This document shows positions 24,791 through 37,583 of a stretch of 64,000 nt of DNA, one piece after another. Positions within the stretch are counted from its first letter, which is position 1; each line of letters opens with the position of its first letter. Made by a program: the position numbers and the translations under genes. The notes beneath the pieces were generated by a model. That model was given only the letters and a program-made list of their open reading frames with translations, searched no databases and was not told where the DNA came from. The DNA is from Vicia villosa (taxonomy: Eukaryota > Streptophyta > Magnoliopsida > Fabales > Fabaceae), in NCBI RefSeq assembly GCF_029867415.1, contig NC_081184.1, positions 104,641,692-104,705,691 of the forward strand. The letters are read 5' to 3'.

Positions 24791-26040
24791 TTTTTCGATA
24801 AAAGAGGGGTTACCTTAAAAGTTTAGGAATCACTTAAATGTTTTCTATTGTTTGCTTTGCTTGTTTTATTTTTCAGGGTTGTTTTGGGAAAAATGAAGGA
24901 CGAATCCTATTCCCGGATTCAAGAACACTTAAGATTAGGAGTGGCATAGTCATGGCGACCTCTTTCACATATGTGGGAGATGAGTCAATGTGAAGTTCAC
25001 ACTTGAGTTAGGACTTCATAGCATATGCACACCTTTCTCAAATGAGGGAGGTCTATGTATGTGTCTATGGGTGCGCCGGAGCTCAAGGACCTTTAGTTAC
25101 CCTTAACCCATCCTGGCCTTTAGGAACGTAGTGGGGAGACTACTCTTGACAAATGTTAAGAACTAGTCGCTACCCGATGCTACAATTCAGATAGGTTCTT
25201 TCTCAAAGTATCATTGCATGGTGCGAATGTATCATGTCCGAGGGTGCTTTAGAAGGGCTGACAATTCTGGATAACTTGTAGAACCCGTTGCTGAAATCTC
25301 CTTATCCATAGAAATACCCTTGGGAAGGACACCTGATCAGACTCCATGCAAGCCTTAAGCCAAAAATTGTGTGACTTGTGTGACTTGTTTGTGTTTACTA
25401 CTAACCTTCATTTCCTCGCAGGTTTTGTTGAAAGGATTTGTTTGTCCTTACCATCTCGCACTAAGTCTAACGAACTGCATTCGCATAACATCATGACATC
25501 ATGACATCATGACATCATAAGCATAACATGATTTAACTAACCCTTTCAAGGATCTTAGGAATTTAGGGTGCGCAATTTTAGGTGCTCTTATCAAGGACTG
25601 AATTCCTATCTAGGGGCAAGAGGATTTATTTTCCTCTGGTCACACACCTTCCAATTCAAAGACTCAGTACCTAGCAAGGGGCAAGAGGATTTACTTTCCT
25701 CTGGCCATGTATCTTCAAATTCAGAAGTATCCCGAATCAGAGGCGATGACCCACTCGATATGGTGAGCTTGATTCTCAAAGAAGGATGTTCAAAGACAAG
25801 AGTCAGAATTCTTCAAACAAATATGCGACCAAATCACTTTCCAATGTTGCTAACTAAATTCCTTAAAGATCCTTGAAAACATTTCATTTGCATTCATGAC
25901 ATTGCATATTTCTAACTTTGTTTTCAGGTTCCGCCTCGACAATCATTCCTCTCAGATATAATCGAGCTGGAGATTCATTCTGACAAGCCTTTTTACATTC
26001 CAAAACTTCGTCAAATAACTCATCGACTCTAACGAGTAAG
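24791..26040 (+). other. Ogre-like leader region without readable genes
   Basis: Untranslated leader of the retrotransposon. Open frames such as 25568-25876 have no recognised motif. Autonomous Ogre elements carry an extra ORF1 before gag in this position; nothing like it can be read here. Confidence 0.5.
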
Positions 26041-26044
26041 CATT

Positions 26045-26650
26045 CTCTATCAGATATGGTCTAATGTATGACCCGTTTCGGTATTTCTCAATCAGATATG
26101 GTCTAATGTATGACCCGTTCCGGTATCTTCAGTCAGATATGCTCTAATGTATGACTCGTTCTGGCATTATTCATCAGATATGGTTTAATGTATGACTCGT
26201 TCTGGTATTCTCCTTCAGATATGGTTTAATGAATAACTCGTTCTGACATCCTTCCTCAGATATGGTCCAATGTATGACTCGTTCTGACACCCTCCAACAG
26301 ATATGGTCTAATGTACGACTCGTTCTGCTATTCCTCAACAGATATGGTCTAATGTGCGACTCGTTCTGCCATTCCTCTTCAGATATGGTCTAATGTATGG
26401 CTCGTTCTGATATTCCTCTTCAGATATGGTCTAATGTATGGCTCGTTCTGATATTCCTCCTCAGATATGGTCCAATGTATGACTCTTTCTGACATTCCTC
26501 TGCAGATATGGTCTAATGAATAACTCGTTCTGACATCCTTCAACAGACAAGGTCTAAATGTACGACTCGTTCTGATATCCCTCAATATATATGGTCTATT
26601 TGCTCTGACGTCCTCTATCACATATGGTCTAAATGTATGACCCGTTTCTC
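26045..26650 (+). repeat. Minisatellite, 41-42 bp unit, about 14 copies
   Basis: The unit contains CAGATATGGTCTAATGTATG followed by ACTCGTTCTGxxATTCCTC. Copies start at 26051, 26093, 26134, 26175 and 26216 and continue with increasing divergence to about 26650. It lies just before the gag remnant. Confidence 0.9.
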
Positions 26651-26756
26651 TCATCACGAACAATGCTGTGTACAATCTGAAAGGTCGCAATGGACACAGC
26701 CAATCTGTGGGGACAATTCTGATCTCTACACTAGTTCCACAACAAAGACGCAAGTC

Positions 26757-27036
26757 AGATGCACCTAAGCGTCAATTCACCCAGATCAATATGTCACTGG
26801 CTCAAGCATTATAACACCTACTGAGGTCGGAGTTGATCACCTTAAAGGATCCCCCTAAGAATCCTAGTACTTCTGCTCGTAGCTATGATCCTAATGTGAG
26901 GTGTGCATACCACTCTGATAGTCCTGGTCATGATACAAATAGCTGCTGGTCATTGAAGAACAAGATTCAAGACATGATCGATACTGGAGAAATTGAATTC
27001 CCTCATCCCAAGCATAATCACGACAAGACTGATTAA
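26757..27036 (+). pseudogene. Ogre-type gag C-terminal remnant with zinc knuckle
   Basis: The frame reads through a stop near 26811 into a segment with YDPNVRCAYHSDSPGHDTNS followed by CW. The C-x2-H-x5-H-x4-C pattern is the gag zinc motif of the Ogre/Tat lineage. It ends at the TAA at 27034-27036. The N-terminal gag is absent or replaced by the minisatellite upstream. It could bind RNA at most; no structural gag remains. Confidence 0.8.
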
Positions 27037-29261
27037 TGTCTAAGTGGATGAACTTTTAGATCATTTTCATGCGCAATTTCTATTCTGTTTGTTTAAACAT
27101 TCGAATTATGATATACATTATATGTTTTAATAATCATCATCAGTGCATTGCATATGTTTGTCTTGAATAAATTATTTCGCTATCACTCATCTAAACTGCA
27201 TCTTTACTTTGCATACGTTTTGTGATATTCAACTCCTGCTAAAGTGGTATACCTTTTGAGGGAGGATGACGAAAATGATACCGCAACCTCATACAATATG
27301 CTTTCGAACAGACTATGCTGACGATGTACAGGCATTGTTTCAATTCCTAAACAGTGGAGATATAAGGATGTTAATCCCTCGTCAACCCCTTTGAGCCTAA
27401 GAAGTAGAAGTTTCTTTCTTGTACTAATTAAAACCCTTGATCATAACCTGGGGCAGGTAGTTCTCAGTTAATTTGGCTGTGCAATCTACTTTAAGAGAAT
27501 CATTCAGTACACTTTTCAACAAAGGTTTCTATCACAAGCGCTCAACTGCACACATCAAAGAAGTGTTGGAGATGTCAATTAAAAACCAATGAGGGTTCAT
27601 CAATCATTAAGCAAGGCAGTCAATATCTTTCAAAAAAAATGAAAAAACATATATACAAAGAAAAGCCTGCTAAGTCAAAAATCAAAAAGAAGACTTGGGC
27701 AAAAATCAAGGCATTCCCGCTGACTGTAAGCTTAAAATAGACAGTTCAGGCAAAAGTTAGGGACATCAAAAAGATAAAAGAAGAGAAGTCAATAAATTCC
27801 TGAACAACACAATGTCATGACTACCAAAAGGAAGAAGTGACTTCCATCCTAAAAATTCTCTTTGCTTGGGAACCATCATCAGTATCAAAGGTGCAAATCC
27901 AAAAGTCTCTTGGAACCTGAATGCATAAGTTGAATTAACTGAGTTTAGGACTGAAGGTCATCATGAAGAGGGGTGGGTACAATCAAATTTTGAGCCTTTA
28001 TCCTTTGTTTCTTAAACCATGAACCAAGCCATGTTACAACCCTTGAAAGTCCTAATTGAAGCATGGTTAGTTCGAAAGCATACTGTCACCAAAAAGGTAT
28101 CCCGACTCCTTAAGGTTTACTACAAATGTTAAGTTGATATCCGTTTCTTACAAACATCACATTGTTACAAATAGCATGTTTTTACAAATATCACGCTTTT
28201 ACATCTTTTATTTTAATGTTTTTTTTATAAAAAAAAACTCAAGACAAACGTATGCATTGCATCTCATGAATTCATTATTAAACATATTCTGCTACATAAT
28301 TCCAAATGTTAGCATCAGAAAAACTTGCAACAGGGTACAATTAATGACTGAAAGTTATCCCGACAAACAAGATTACTCCGAGAAGCAATGTCTCCTACGT
28401 ATACAAGGGGCATGGCACGCTTTGCCCGATCAATCTGGGGCAATCAAGTCAATATTCTGAGAATCTCTCAAGGGCGCCAAAACAATCAGGGGCATGCATC
28501 CAAATATATCTGAAGCCCTATGATTACTAGGGGCATGTCACCCATAGTGCACGTCTCATAAAGTCCTCGCGAGGCGAATCTTTTCAAAGTCTCTACCAGC
28601 AGGGGCAAATTTATGCAAGTCCAGTTTGACATCTTGATCAATACTCAGCGGTGTGTCCTAATCAAATCCAGGAATGGTAGTTACTATAATACTGGGGGCA
28701 ATGTTCAAGGCATCCATGCCTTCCCACGGCTCCGATTTCACAAGATCGTATCCCCATAGAGCAATTCTCAAGAAGATATCTTCAAACATACTCGGCTCGA
28801 CAAAGACATAACTCCCCAACAGAGTTTACATCTTCAACACTACCGGTTCTCCAACACTTTGCTCTTCTCCAGCATGGTGTATTAATATCTCTAATCCCCA
28901 ATCAGGGTACATCAAGTTACTGATCGTCCCCAAGCAGAAATCATAAATCCCCAGCTGAGCATCTTCAAGATAGGATCAAACATCAAAATTACAATGACAT
29001 GGAGATCCACCTTCTCAATCAAGATGTGTCAAATAGCGTAAATCATAGTCATACGTCATAAATCATAAACATATTAATACAATTGCATACATGTTCATAC
29101 ATAATACATAATGGATCGCGACAAATGCGTACATAATATGCAAGGTTCTCATTTATTTTGAGAATCCCGTCACATAAACGCATTGCATGCATCATGACAT
29201 GGCATAAAAAAAAACTAACTTTACCTTTTTCAGGTTACTGCTGCAGTCAAATAAACATTTT
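27037..29261 (+). other. Ogre-like 3' untranslated region
   Basis: No coding sequence is recognised where protease, reverse transcriptase and integrase would be in an autonomous element. The sequence has frequent stops in all frames, with many GGGGCA-type short motifs between 28400 and 28700. Confidence 0.5.
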
Positions 29262-29940
29262 CAAAACCTTTCAGATCTAAGTCGATACCTTGGACGGTTC
29301 CTTAATGAACTACCTTCGGATCTAAGTCGATACCTTGGACGGTTCCTTAATGATCTACCTTCGGATCTAAGTCGATACCTTGGACGGTTCCTTAATGATC
29401 TACCTTCGGATCTAAGTCGATACCTTGGACGGTTCCTTAATGATCTACCTTTGGATCTAAGTCGATACCTTGGACGGTTCCTTAATGATCTACCTTTGGA
29501 TCTAAGTCGATACCTTGGACGGTTCCTTAATGATCTACCTTCGGATCTAAGTCGATACCTTGGACGGTTCCTTAATGATCTACCTTCGAATCTAAGTCGA
29601 TACCTTGGACGGTTCCTTAATGATCTACCTTTGTATCTAAGTCGATACCTTAGACGGTTCCTTAATGATCTACCTGTGGATCTAAGTCGATACCTTGGAT
29701 GGTTCCTTAATGATCTACCTTTGGATTTAAGTCGATACCTTGGACGGTTCCTTAATGATCTACCTTTGGATTTAAGTCGATACCTTGGACGTTTCCTTAA
29801 TGATCTACCTTTGGATTTAAGTCCATACCTTGGACGGTTCCTTAACAATCTACCTTCAGATTTAAGTCGATACCTCAGACGATTCCGTAAACAATCAACT
29901 TTTCAAAATCTAAAGGCGGTAACCTCGGACGGTTCCATAA
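29262..29940 (+). repeat. Minisatellite, 45-bp unit, about 15 copies
   Basis: The unit starts GATCTAAGTCGATACCTTGG and continues ACGGTTCCTTAATGATCTAC. Because 45 is a multiple of three and the unit has few stops, both strands show long repetitive open frames (about 195 residues minus, 177 plus). These are not genes. Ogre/Tat elements commonly carry tandem arrays in this 3' position, and some have seeded genomic satellites. Confidence 0.93.
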
Positions 29941-30159
29941 CGATCAACACTCAAACAACTACTTCTCAAACACTCCAAACATAATCTAATGCATGGTTTA
30001 CTAGATGGCATCTTCAAGCCCATCTCCGACAAAGGTCCCTACTTCAGCTAGGGCAAATTTCTTGGTATTCTAGTGTTCAATCATCTTCCACCTTCAGATA
30101 CCGACTGGCATACAAACAACTCTACATCTTCAGGTTTAAGATAATTGAACAGGGGCAGC

Positions 30160-33100
30160 TGTCATACCCCAAAATTTGCCCATACTATTTCTCCTATACA
30201 AATTCAAATCAGTACATAAAGCTTCAAGACACACTCTCCTGTACAAGGCTCTGAAACTAGGGTTTGACTCATTCAAAGGAAAATCAGTGAATCAATGGCT
30301 CCAAGGCATCCTAGATGACTCAATATATCTCACATTATCTCTATGACAAATGGCAAGTCACAATTCAAAGGATTGGTCACTCAATTGTTCAGAAAGTCAA
30401 CAGTCGACTAAGTTAACCTAGAAGTCAACTGTGGTCAAAGTAAAGTCAAAACTCCTGATTTTTTGTCAAGATCCTCATATTGAAGTATCATTCACCATTT
30501 TATCAAGAATTGATCATGGTTCATCAAGGAAAGATAAAAAATCAACAAATCAAAAAGTTTCTAAATTAGGGTTTTGCATAGGAAAAGTCAACTAAACTTT
30601 GACCAGCCATAACTCTCACATGGAACATCAGAAATTTTCCATCCAAAGCTCATTTTGAAGGAAATTTGATTCTCTACAAAATTGTCTCTCACATGCCAAG
30701 TCCAAAAATGCTTCATTTGAGAGATATGGGCTAAAACATTATAGGTCCTTCTCAAAAGTCAACAAAAAGTCACTTTTTTCAAAAGGACACACAAGGAGCA
30801 TGGAAAATAATTTTGATATGAGACCAAAGACACTGGTTAGAGGACTCTCTAAGGTTTCTAAACAGTCCTAGAACACTTCCATACCTCAAAAATTGAGAGA
30901 AATAGGCCTTGGCAAAGTTGGACTATTTCGGAGGGAAAAATGTGAAGAAACTTGGAACTTTTTGCAAATGGGCCCATATTTTTGAGATCCAAACTTCTTC
31001 CTTATGATATTAGGGGCCCATAAATCATTGGCCACGAATTTATTTGGTTTAAATTAATTTTATAGAATTTTTTATTCATTTAAAATTCAATGAAATTGAA
31101 GAAAATCAAAAGATTTGAAAGAAAATTTGTTTTGAATCAAATGTAATCACAATTATGCTTCATTATATATATATTTTCGTGCAAATGCAAGAGTGAAAGA
31201 AGAGATTGAAATTGGGACCAAATTTAGAAGCTTTTAACAAAATTTCCAATCAAATTTTCTTAATTGGCAATCAAAGATCCAAAGAGATTTTCTTCAAGAT
31301 TATTGACCTAAAAGCATCTCTTATAAGTACTGAGCAGAGCCAAATGCTAGGGTTACAGAAATTCTGCCTCAAAGAACCCCAAACCCGAGTGAAAAGTTCC
31401 AAAAAATCTCAAAATCGAATTCTGAGTTAAGAGCAAATTCAGAGCTTCTCTTTGATTCTAACACGTTCCTGAAGGTGTTTGGAAGCTATCCAGGTCTTCT
31501 CCATCAATCAACAAGTCCAGAACTGCAGGTAATAAGCCACGGTTTGCATCACTTCAAATTTCTTCGATTACTCTAATTTACAATGCATAAGCATAATTTG
31601 AATGCATAATCTTGTTTGGCTTGGTGTATTGAGTGTTTCTGGATCTTTAATCGCACTAATATGCACGAATAAGCGTTTTGCCATTATTAGGGTTTCTTGG
31701 TTTCGTTTAGGGTTTTTCTATACAGGTACTATTAGGACGAATTAAGGCCATAATTGAATTCACGAGGTTTGGACGAATTCAATGGTATCCTCGCGACAAA
31801 TTTCCATGCTTGTTTGCTTGTATTCGTAAAAATTGCAGGTGTGAAAGGTTTTGACTTTTTATAGCGTTGCCAAAAGAAGCACTGTGAAAAGCTTTCTGCA
31901 AATTCCCAAGGATGAAGATTTGGCTGGGCGAGTGGCGCGCAGAAATTCTGTTTAAAATGGGATCTGGTGCATCATGATCCATGCGTGTGTGATGCGCCTC
32001 CACGTGCCAACCGTTTGATCATCATTATCCTCAATCCAACGCTTCAAAACCACGCAGGTGCACCATGATCTGCATACGAGTGACACACAGGATCGCAAGT
32101 TAAGAATTTTATAATTTCATAACCTAATTTTGTTTTATATATATATATATATCATTTATTTTCTTTTTCTTTTCTTTATAATAATAAAACAATTATAATT
32201 ATTTTATAAAAACTTTTTTTTTACATTCATTTTTTTTATTTTATTATTTTTATTTATTTATTTTAATTATATGTTGGTTTCTTTTTTATTTTAACTTATA
32301 TTTTTATTATTTACACATTTTCAAAAAATTCATATATGTCTTATTTTCATTCAAAAAATTCATAAAAAATATCTTTGTGCTCGATTTTATTTTCTCTTTC
32401 CGATTTAATTAATTAGGTCGCGAGAGCAATAATTAATTAAATCGTTCGTATTTTCTTATTCAATTCGTACCCTAATCAGGGTTTACGAAGATCATTCCAT
32501 ACACTGAATATTTCTTTTTCTGTGCCTTTTCAGGGTTGACTCTTCAAATACACTTCGACTACGCGCCACATCAAATACGAAACTAAGTATTCGATTCTTT
32601 TATTTTTAAAGTCTATTTTGTTTCCTTTTGATTTTAGTGTTTACCTTTTATATTTTTTGAACTATGCATACATTCACTCCTTCTTCTGCCTTTGCCTTGC
32701 CATTTTCAGGGTTGACCCCGAGGCTTCCTCCGACCGCCAACCATATCAGATCAAATTTAAAAGCTAAGTGCTTATTCATTTATTTATTTATTTTAATTTC
32801 TTTGTCTCTTTATTTTTTAGGTTTAGCTTTGTTTGCCTCCGAACCGATAATGCACTCACCTTATTTTTTGTTTGCCATTTTTCCCACCTTTTCAGGGTTT
32901 GCCAATTACCAAAGCGTCGAATATCGGTAACCCTAAACCCTGATCTCAATTATTACTTGTTTCAAACCTATTTGCTTTATTTTATCCCGCTGGTTTCAAT
33001 TCCCCTCTCCTCCGCTGGTTGCAATTTCCCTTCCCCCATTATCACTGCTAATATTAATTGTTGTGGTTAGTAATTTTAGGGAGTGCAACCCTGAATTAAA

Positions 33101-33899
33101 TTAGCATCACTAATTATAAGATTAAATTTCTGAATTAACCACGTGATTGGTGCACACACGCACACTTTTAGAGTAACCTCTCTGTTGCCTGTTGCCTGTT
33201 GCCTTGTTGCCTTGTGTTTTTGCAGAATAGCCAGTCCCTCGAATACGAGGATACCTCAGCCATGTTGCCTCGATTAAGATCATGGGTCCCTAATGATGCT
33301 GCCTTCGATACACTAAACATGATCTCGACCCTTTGAAGTTGCCTACGAAAAGGCTGAGGTATCCTCTGGATGCCTACGAAAAGGCTATTCTGGTTCTTCC
33401 CTTAGACTACCTGCCCTCCCATGGCATGGGACAGTCTTATGGCGAACGAACTCTCGATGACCCTTCAACCTCCAAATGAAAGGCTTCCTGCCCTCTTATG
33501 GCAAGGATAGACCCTTTCACCCTGAAAGGCTAAAAGAACTCCTTTTTCAAACTATAAGGTAATTGCCCCTAATTGCTTTCCCTTGCTCTAAAAATCTTTC
33601 ATATTCTTTCTCATAAATCTTTAAAATGGCTACGCTCATTTACGAGCTAAAGTCCGCTTTCTTCTTCTACATTTCTTTTCAAAAAACGAGCAAAGCAATT
33701 AAGAGCCCATGGAAAACCATGGATGCAAAGGGTGCCTTACACCATCCCTTTGCATAATTACCCCCCGAACCCTATTTTATTTAAAAGGTTTTTCATGTTC
33801 TTTTAGACTTTCTGATTTAATTTGGATAAAATAAAAGTCGGTGGCGACTCTTGCTTACCGCGACATTTTCGATTATAAAAGTCAGTTCACCGTATTACA
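30160..33899 (+). repeat. 3' LTR of the Ogre-like element, 3740 bp
   Basis: Partner of 20981-24768, preceded by the polypurine tract AGGGGCAGC. The length difference comes mainly from a shorter (TA)n run (about 32139-32152) and a 21-bp deletion near 31918. Confidence 0.93.
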
Positions 33900-33904
33900 G
33901 GTTA
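33900..33904. repeat. 5-bp target duplication GGTTA (right) of the Ogre-like element
   Basis: Exact partner of 20976-20980. Confidence 0.9.
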
Positions 33905-34059
33905 CTTAGGGTTCTTGTTGTTGTTGTTTGGGGTTTGTGGGAGGATGGTTTTTCTGGGTTTTATGAGATGAGAAAGGTGCGGCGGTTTGAGAGGAGAAGA
34001 AAACGAAGAGTTGAGAAGTGGAGAGAGAAAAGCTTTGAAAAATGAAATAAAAAAATGGA

Positions 34060-34290
34060 TCCCCTATAGCCCTATACCAGCGCTTTTAAAAGCACTTTCA
34101 TATCTTACCCTATAGCGGCGCTTTTATAAAGCGCTTTTTTAAGGTAGCCTTAGAAAGCGCTTTTTAAAAGCGCTTTCGTAGGATCCCCTATAGCAGCGCT
34201 TTTTTCCATTGTTTTTTAGTTTTGTTTTTAGCGAAACCTATAGCAGCGCTTTTGCCTAAAAGCGCTTTCGTAGATGTGCTGCTTAAAGCC
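34060..34290. repeat. Right subterminal repeats of the CACTA element
   Basis: Mirror array of the left end: AGCGCTTTTAAAAGCGCTTTC and CCTATAGCAGCGCTTTT repeated over about 210 bases before the terminal CACTA. Confidence 0.85.
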
Positions 34291-34308
34291 AAATTTGGCG
34301 TAGTGTTA

Positions 34309-34421
34309 CCACATAATTAAATAATTATCACTCAAACAATAATTAAATAAAACACACAAACAATTATCAAACATCAAATAATCCTAATTAAGTAAATATC
34401 TAATAAAAATAGGATGTTACA
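34309..34421 (-). repeat. 3' LTR of the Tekay element, right part
   Basis: The missing piece of the LTR begun at 16654. It matches about 40494-40605 of the other LTR and ends GGATGTTACA just before the polypurine tract. Confidence 0.9.
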
Positions 34422-34430
34422 ACTCTCCCC

Positions 34431-37400
34431 CACTTAAAAGATTTTTCGACCTCGAAAATTACCTGAAACAAACAACTCTGGATACAATTCCCTCATCTTA
34501 TCCTCGAGTTCCCAAGTGATATTGCCATCGGCAACTCCACCCCATATCACTTTCACCAAAGAAATCTCCTTACCACGAAGCTTCTTCACCTCTCGATGTT
34601 CAATTCACACAGGTGATGTATCAATCGTTAAATTATCTCTTACTTGAACATCATCTTATTGAACAACATGCGATGGATCCGCAATTACCTCCTCAATTGA
34701 GACACATGGAACACATCATGAAGATTAGAAAGAGATGGTGGCAATGCAATCCGATATGCCACTTCACTTCCCTCTCTGAAATCTAATAAGGACCAATGAA
34801 ACACGGCGTCAACTTATGCGACTTCAAAGCTCTACCAACACCCGTTATTGGCGTAACTCAAAGAAACACATGTTCAGCCTTCTCAAACTCAAGAGCCTTC
34901 CTCCTCTTATTATGATAACTCTTCTGACGACTTTGAGAAGCCTTCATCTTCTCTTGAATCATCTTAATCTTATCCGTAGTCTCTTGAATCAACTCGGGTC
35001 TAACCAGAACACTCTCTCCCGATTTATACCAACACATAGGAGTTCTACACCTTCTACCATAAAGAGCTTCAAAAGGTGCCATTCCAATACTTGAATGAAA
35101 ACTGTTGTTATATGTAAACTCAATCAAAGGCAAGAAACTATCCCAATTTCCTCCTTGTTCCAAAACACAAGACCTCAAAAGATCTTCAAGCGATTGAATA
35201 GTTCTCTCCGATTGACCATCAGTTATTGGATTATACGCCGAACTCAAATGCAACTTTGTACCCAAAGCACTTTGCAAACCTTCCCAAAATCTAGAAGTAA
35301 ACCTTGGATCTCTATCCGAAACAATACTTGACGGAATACCATGCAAACACCCAACCCTCTTGATGTACAACTTAGCAAGTCTTTCCATCGAATAATCCAT
35401 CCTCATCGGAATAAAATTAGCACATTTCGCCAACCTATCCACAATGACCCAAATCGCCTCACAATTACTCGAAGTCCTCGAAAAATGCGATACAAAATCC
35501 ATAGAGATACTATCCCACTTCCACTCGGGAATAGATAACGGTTGCATCAAACTAGACGGCTTTTGATGTTCAATCTTTGACTTTTGGCAAGTCAAACACG
35601 AAAAAACAAATTCCGCTATATCTTCTTCATACCTTGCCACCAAAATAATTTCCTCAAATCTTGATACATTTTAGTAGCACCAGGATGAATACTCAAACCA
35701 CTTCTATGCCCTTCCTCAAGAGTCCCTTTTCTCAATTCTGCAACATCCGGAACACAAACTCGATCACGACACCTCATGATACCATTCTCATCAATCCGAA
35801 AGTCACCACCTTTACCTTGATTAATCAATGTCATAATGTCGACCAATTTAAAATTCGATTTGTGACCTTCTCTAATCTCATCAAGAATACCACTTGTAAG
35901 CTTCAACATACCAAGCTTAACACACGAAGACGTCGCTTCACAAACCAAACTCAAATCTCAAAATTATTCCAACAATTCCAATTCTTGAATCATCAACATA
36001 GACATATGCAATGATTTCCTACTCAATGCATCGACTACAACATTCGCTTTTCCAGGATGGAAATTTAAACCAAAGTCATAGTCCTTCAAGAACTCCAACC
36101 ACATCCTTTGCCTCGTGTTCAACTCTTTTTGATCAAAAAAATACTTCAAACTCCCTTGATCACTAAAAACATCAAATCTTGACCCAAACAAGTAATGCCT
36201 CCAAAGTTTCAACACAAACACAACGGCAACCAACTCTAAATCATGCGTCGGATAATTCCTCTCATGAACTTTAAGTTGCCTTGAAGCATAAACTACCACT
36301 TGCCCTTTTTGCATTAAAACACCTTCCAAACCCAACAATAAAGCATCACAATACACAACAAACGGTTCTAACGGATCCGGCAAAATCAAAATAGGAGCAG
36401 AAGTCAATCTTCTCTTAAGCTCTTGAAAATTCGCTTCACATTGCGAAGTCAAAATAAAAGTTTGACCCTTCCTTGTCAACAACGTCAACGACAAAGATAA
36501 CATAGAAAATCCCTCAATGAACTTCCTATAATAACCAGCCAAACCAAGAAAACTTCTAATCTCGGAAACAGACTTAGGAGCTTCCCATTGAGATACAACC
36601 TCAATCTTCGACGGATCAACTGAAATACCTCCACTTGAAATCACATAGCCAAGAAAACTCACTTCACTAAACCAAAACTCACACTTAGAAAGCTTAGCAA
36701 ACAACTTCTTCTCTTTCAACACCGATAACAAAATTCTCAAATGCTCAGCATGATCATATTCACTCTTAGAATAAATCAAAATATCATCAATGAACACAAC
36801 CACAAATTTATCCAGATAATCATGAAAAATCCTATTCATCTACTCCATGAATATAACAGGTGCATTAGTCACACCAAACGGCATAAATGAATACTCATAA
36901 TGACCATACCTCGTTCTAAAAGCAGTCTTCTGAATGTCCTCCGCCTTCACACGAATCTGATGATACCCAGACCTCAAATCAATCTTGCTAAACACACAAG
37001 CTCCAACCAACTGATCCATCAAATCATCAATCCTCGGAAGTGGATACTAGTTCTTAATCGTCACTTTGTTCAATTGCCTATAATCAACACAAAGCCTCAT
37101 AGAACCTTCCTTCTTCTTAACCAACAAAACAGGTGCACCCCACGGCGATACACTAGGACGAATAAACTTCTTTTCCAAAAAATCATCAAGTTAACTCTTC
37201 AACTCTTTTAACTCAGAAGCAGACATCCTATATGGAGCCATCGATACAGGACTAGTTCCAGGAACTAAATCAATCGAAAACTCAACTTCATGTTTCGGCA
37301 TTAAATCACTTACATCTTCAGGAAATACCTCTGCAAGATCACAAACTATTGGCAATTCCTCAATTGTTCACTTCTCATGCACATCTAAGGTTTCCAACAA

Positions 37401-37583
37401 CATAAACAATTCAGCCCCATCTTGCACAGATTCATCAACTTGTTTAGCAGACAAAAACAAATCTTCCTTAACACCAATTTCAGGAAAAATAACCGTCTTA
37501 TCAAAATAGTTGATATACACACGATTAAATTCCAACCAATTCATACCCAAAATCACATCCAACTGATCTAACGGAAGGCACAC
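34431..37583 (-). pseudogene. Tekay pol remnant: protease end, reverse transcriptase, RNase H, integrase, chromodomain
   Basis: Read on the minus strand from 37583: the end of the protease (VILGMNWLEFN), then reverse transcriptase with [14 protein letters not shown] and [11 protein letters not shown], then RNase H (about 36360-36100) and an integrase zinc finger and core (35950-34860). The integrase keeps D, D and E in SMDFVSHF, SDRDPRF and DGQSERT. The C-terminal end carries a chromodomain (WGGVADGNITWELE, about 34520-34460). Stops at about 36840-36842 and 37050 and several frame changes break it. The integrase and chromodomain piece is the best preserved. Confidence 0.9.

Larger units (their letters stand above)
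20981..33899 (+). mobile_element. Ogre/Tat-like retrotransposon lacking pol
   Basis: Long LTRs (20981-24768 and 30160-33899) with TGTCATACC...GTATTACA ends and the exact duplication GGTTA. The primer site TGGCGACTCTGCTGGGGA (24773-24790) is the tRNA-Arg type used by Ogre elements. The 5.4-kb interior contains only a gag remnant and two minisatellites. No reverse transcriptase, integrase or protease can be read on either strand. It must have moved with enzymes supplied by other elements. The polypurine tract is AGGGGCAGC at 30151-30159. Confidence 0.9.
18749..34305. mobile_element. CACTA (En/Spm) transposon, split by an Ogre-like insertion
   Basis: Ends are CACTATGCCA at 18749 and, inverted, CACTACGCCAAATTTGGC from 34305. 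Both are flanked by the 3-bp duplication TTA (18746-18748 and 34306-34308), as expected for CACTA elements. The element's own DNA is 18749-20980 and 33905-34305 (about 2.6 kb). Both ends carry clusters of AAAGCGCTTTT-type palindromes (18775-19005 and 34075-34275), the subterminal repeats that bind TNPA-like proteins in this superfamily. No transposase is present, so it is non-autonomous. It sits in the 3' LTR of the Tekay element. Confidence 0.9.

Noticed and set aside
29261..29984. 195- and 177-residue open frames with 15-residue repeats (RNRPRYRLRS, LSRYLGRFLN)
   Set aside because: They result from a 45-bp minisatellite whose period is a multiple of three, inside the non-coding part of a retrotransposon.
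29261..29984. CRISPR-like regular repeats
   Set aside because: Units abut without unique spacers and the DNA is plant; this is a tandem minisatellite.
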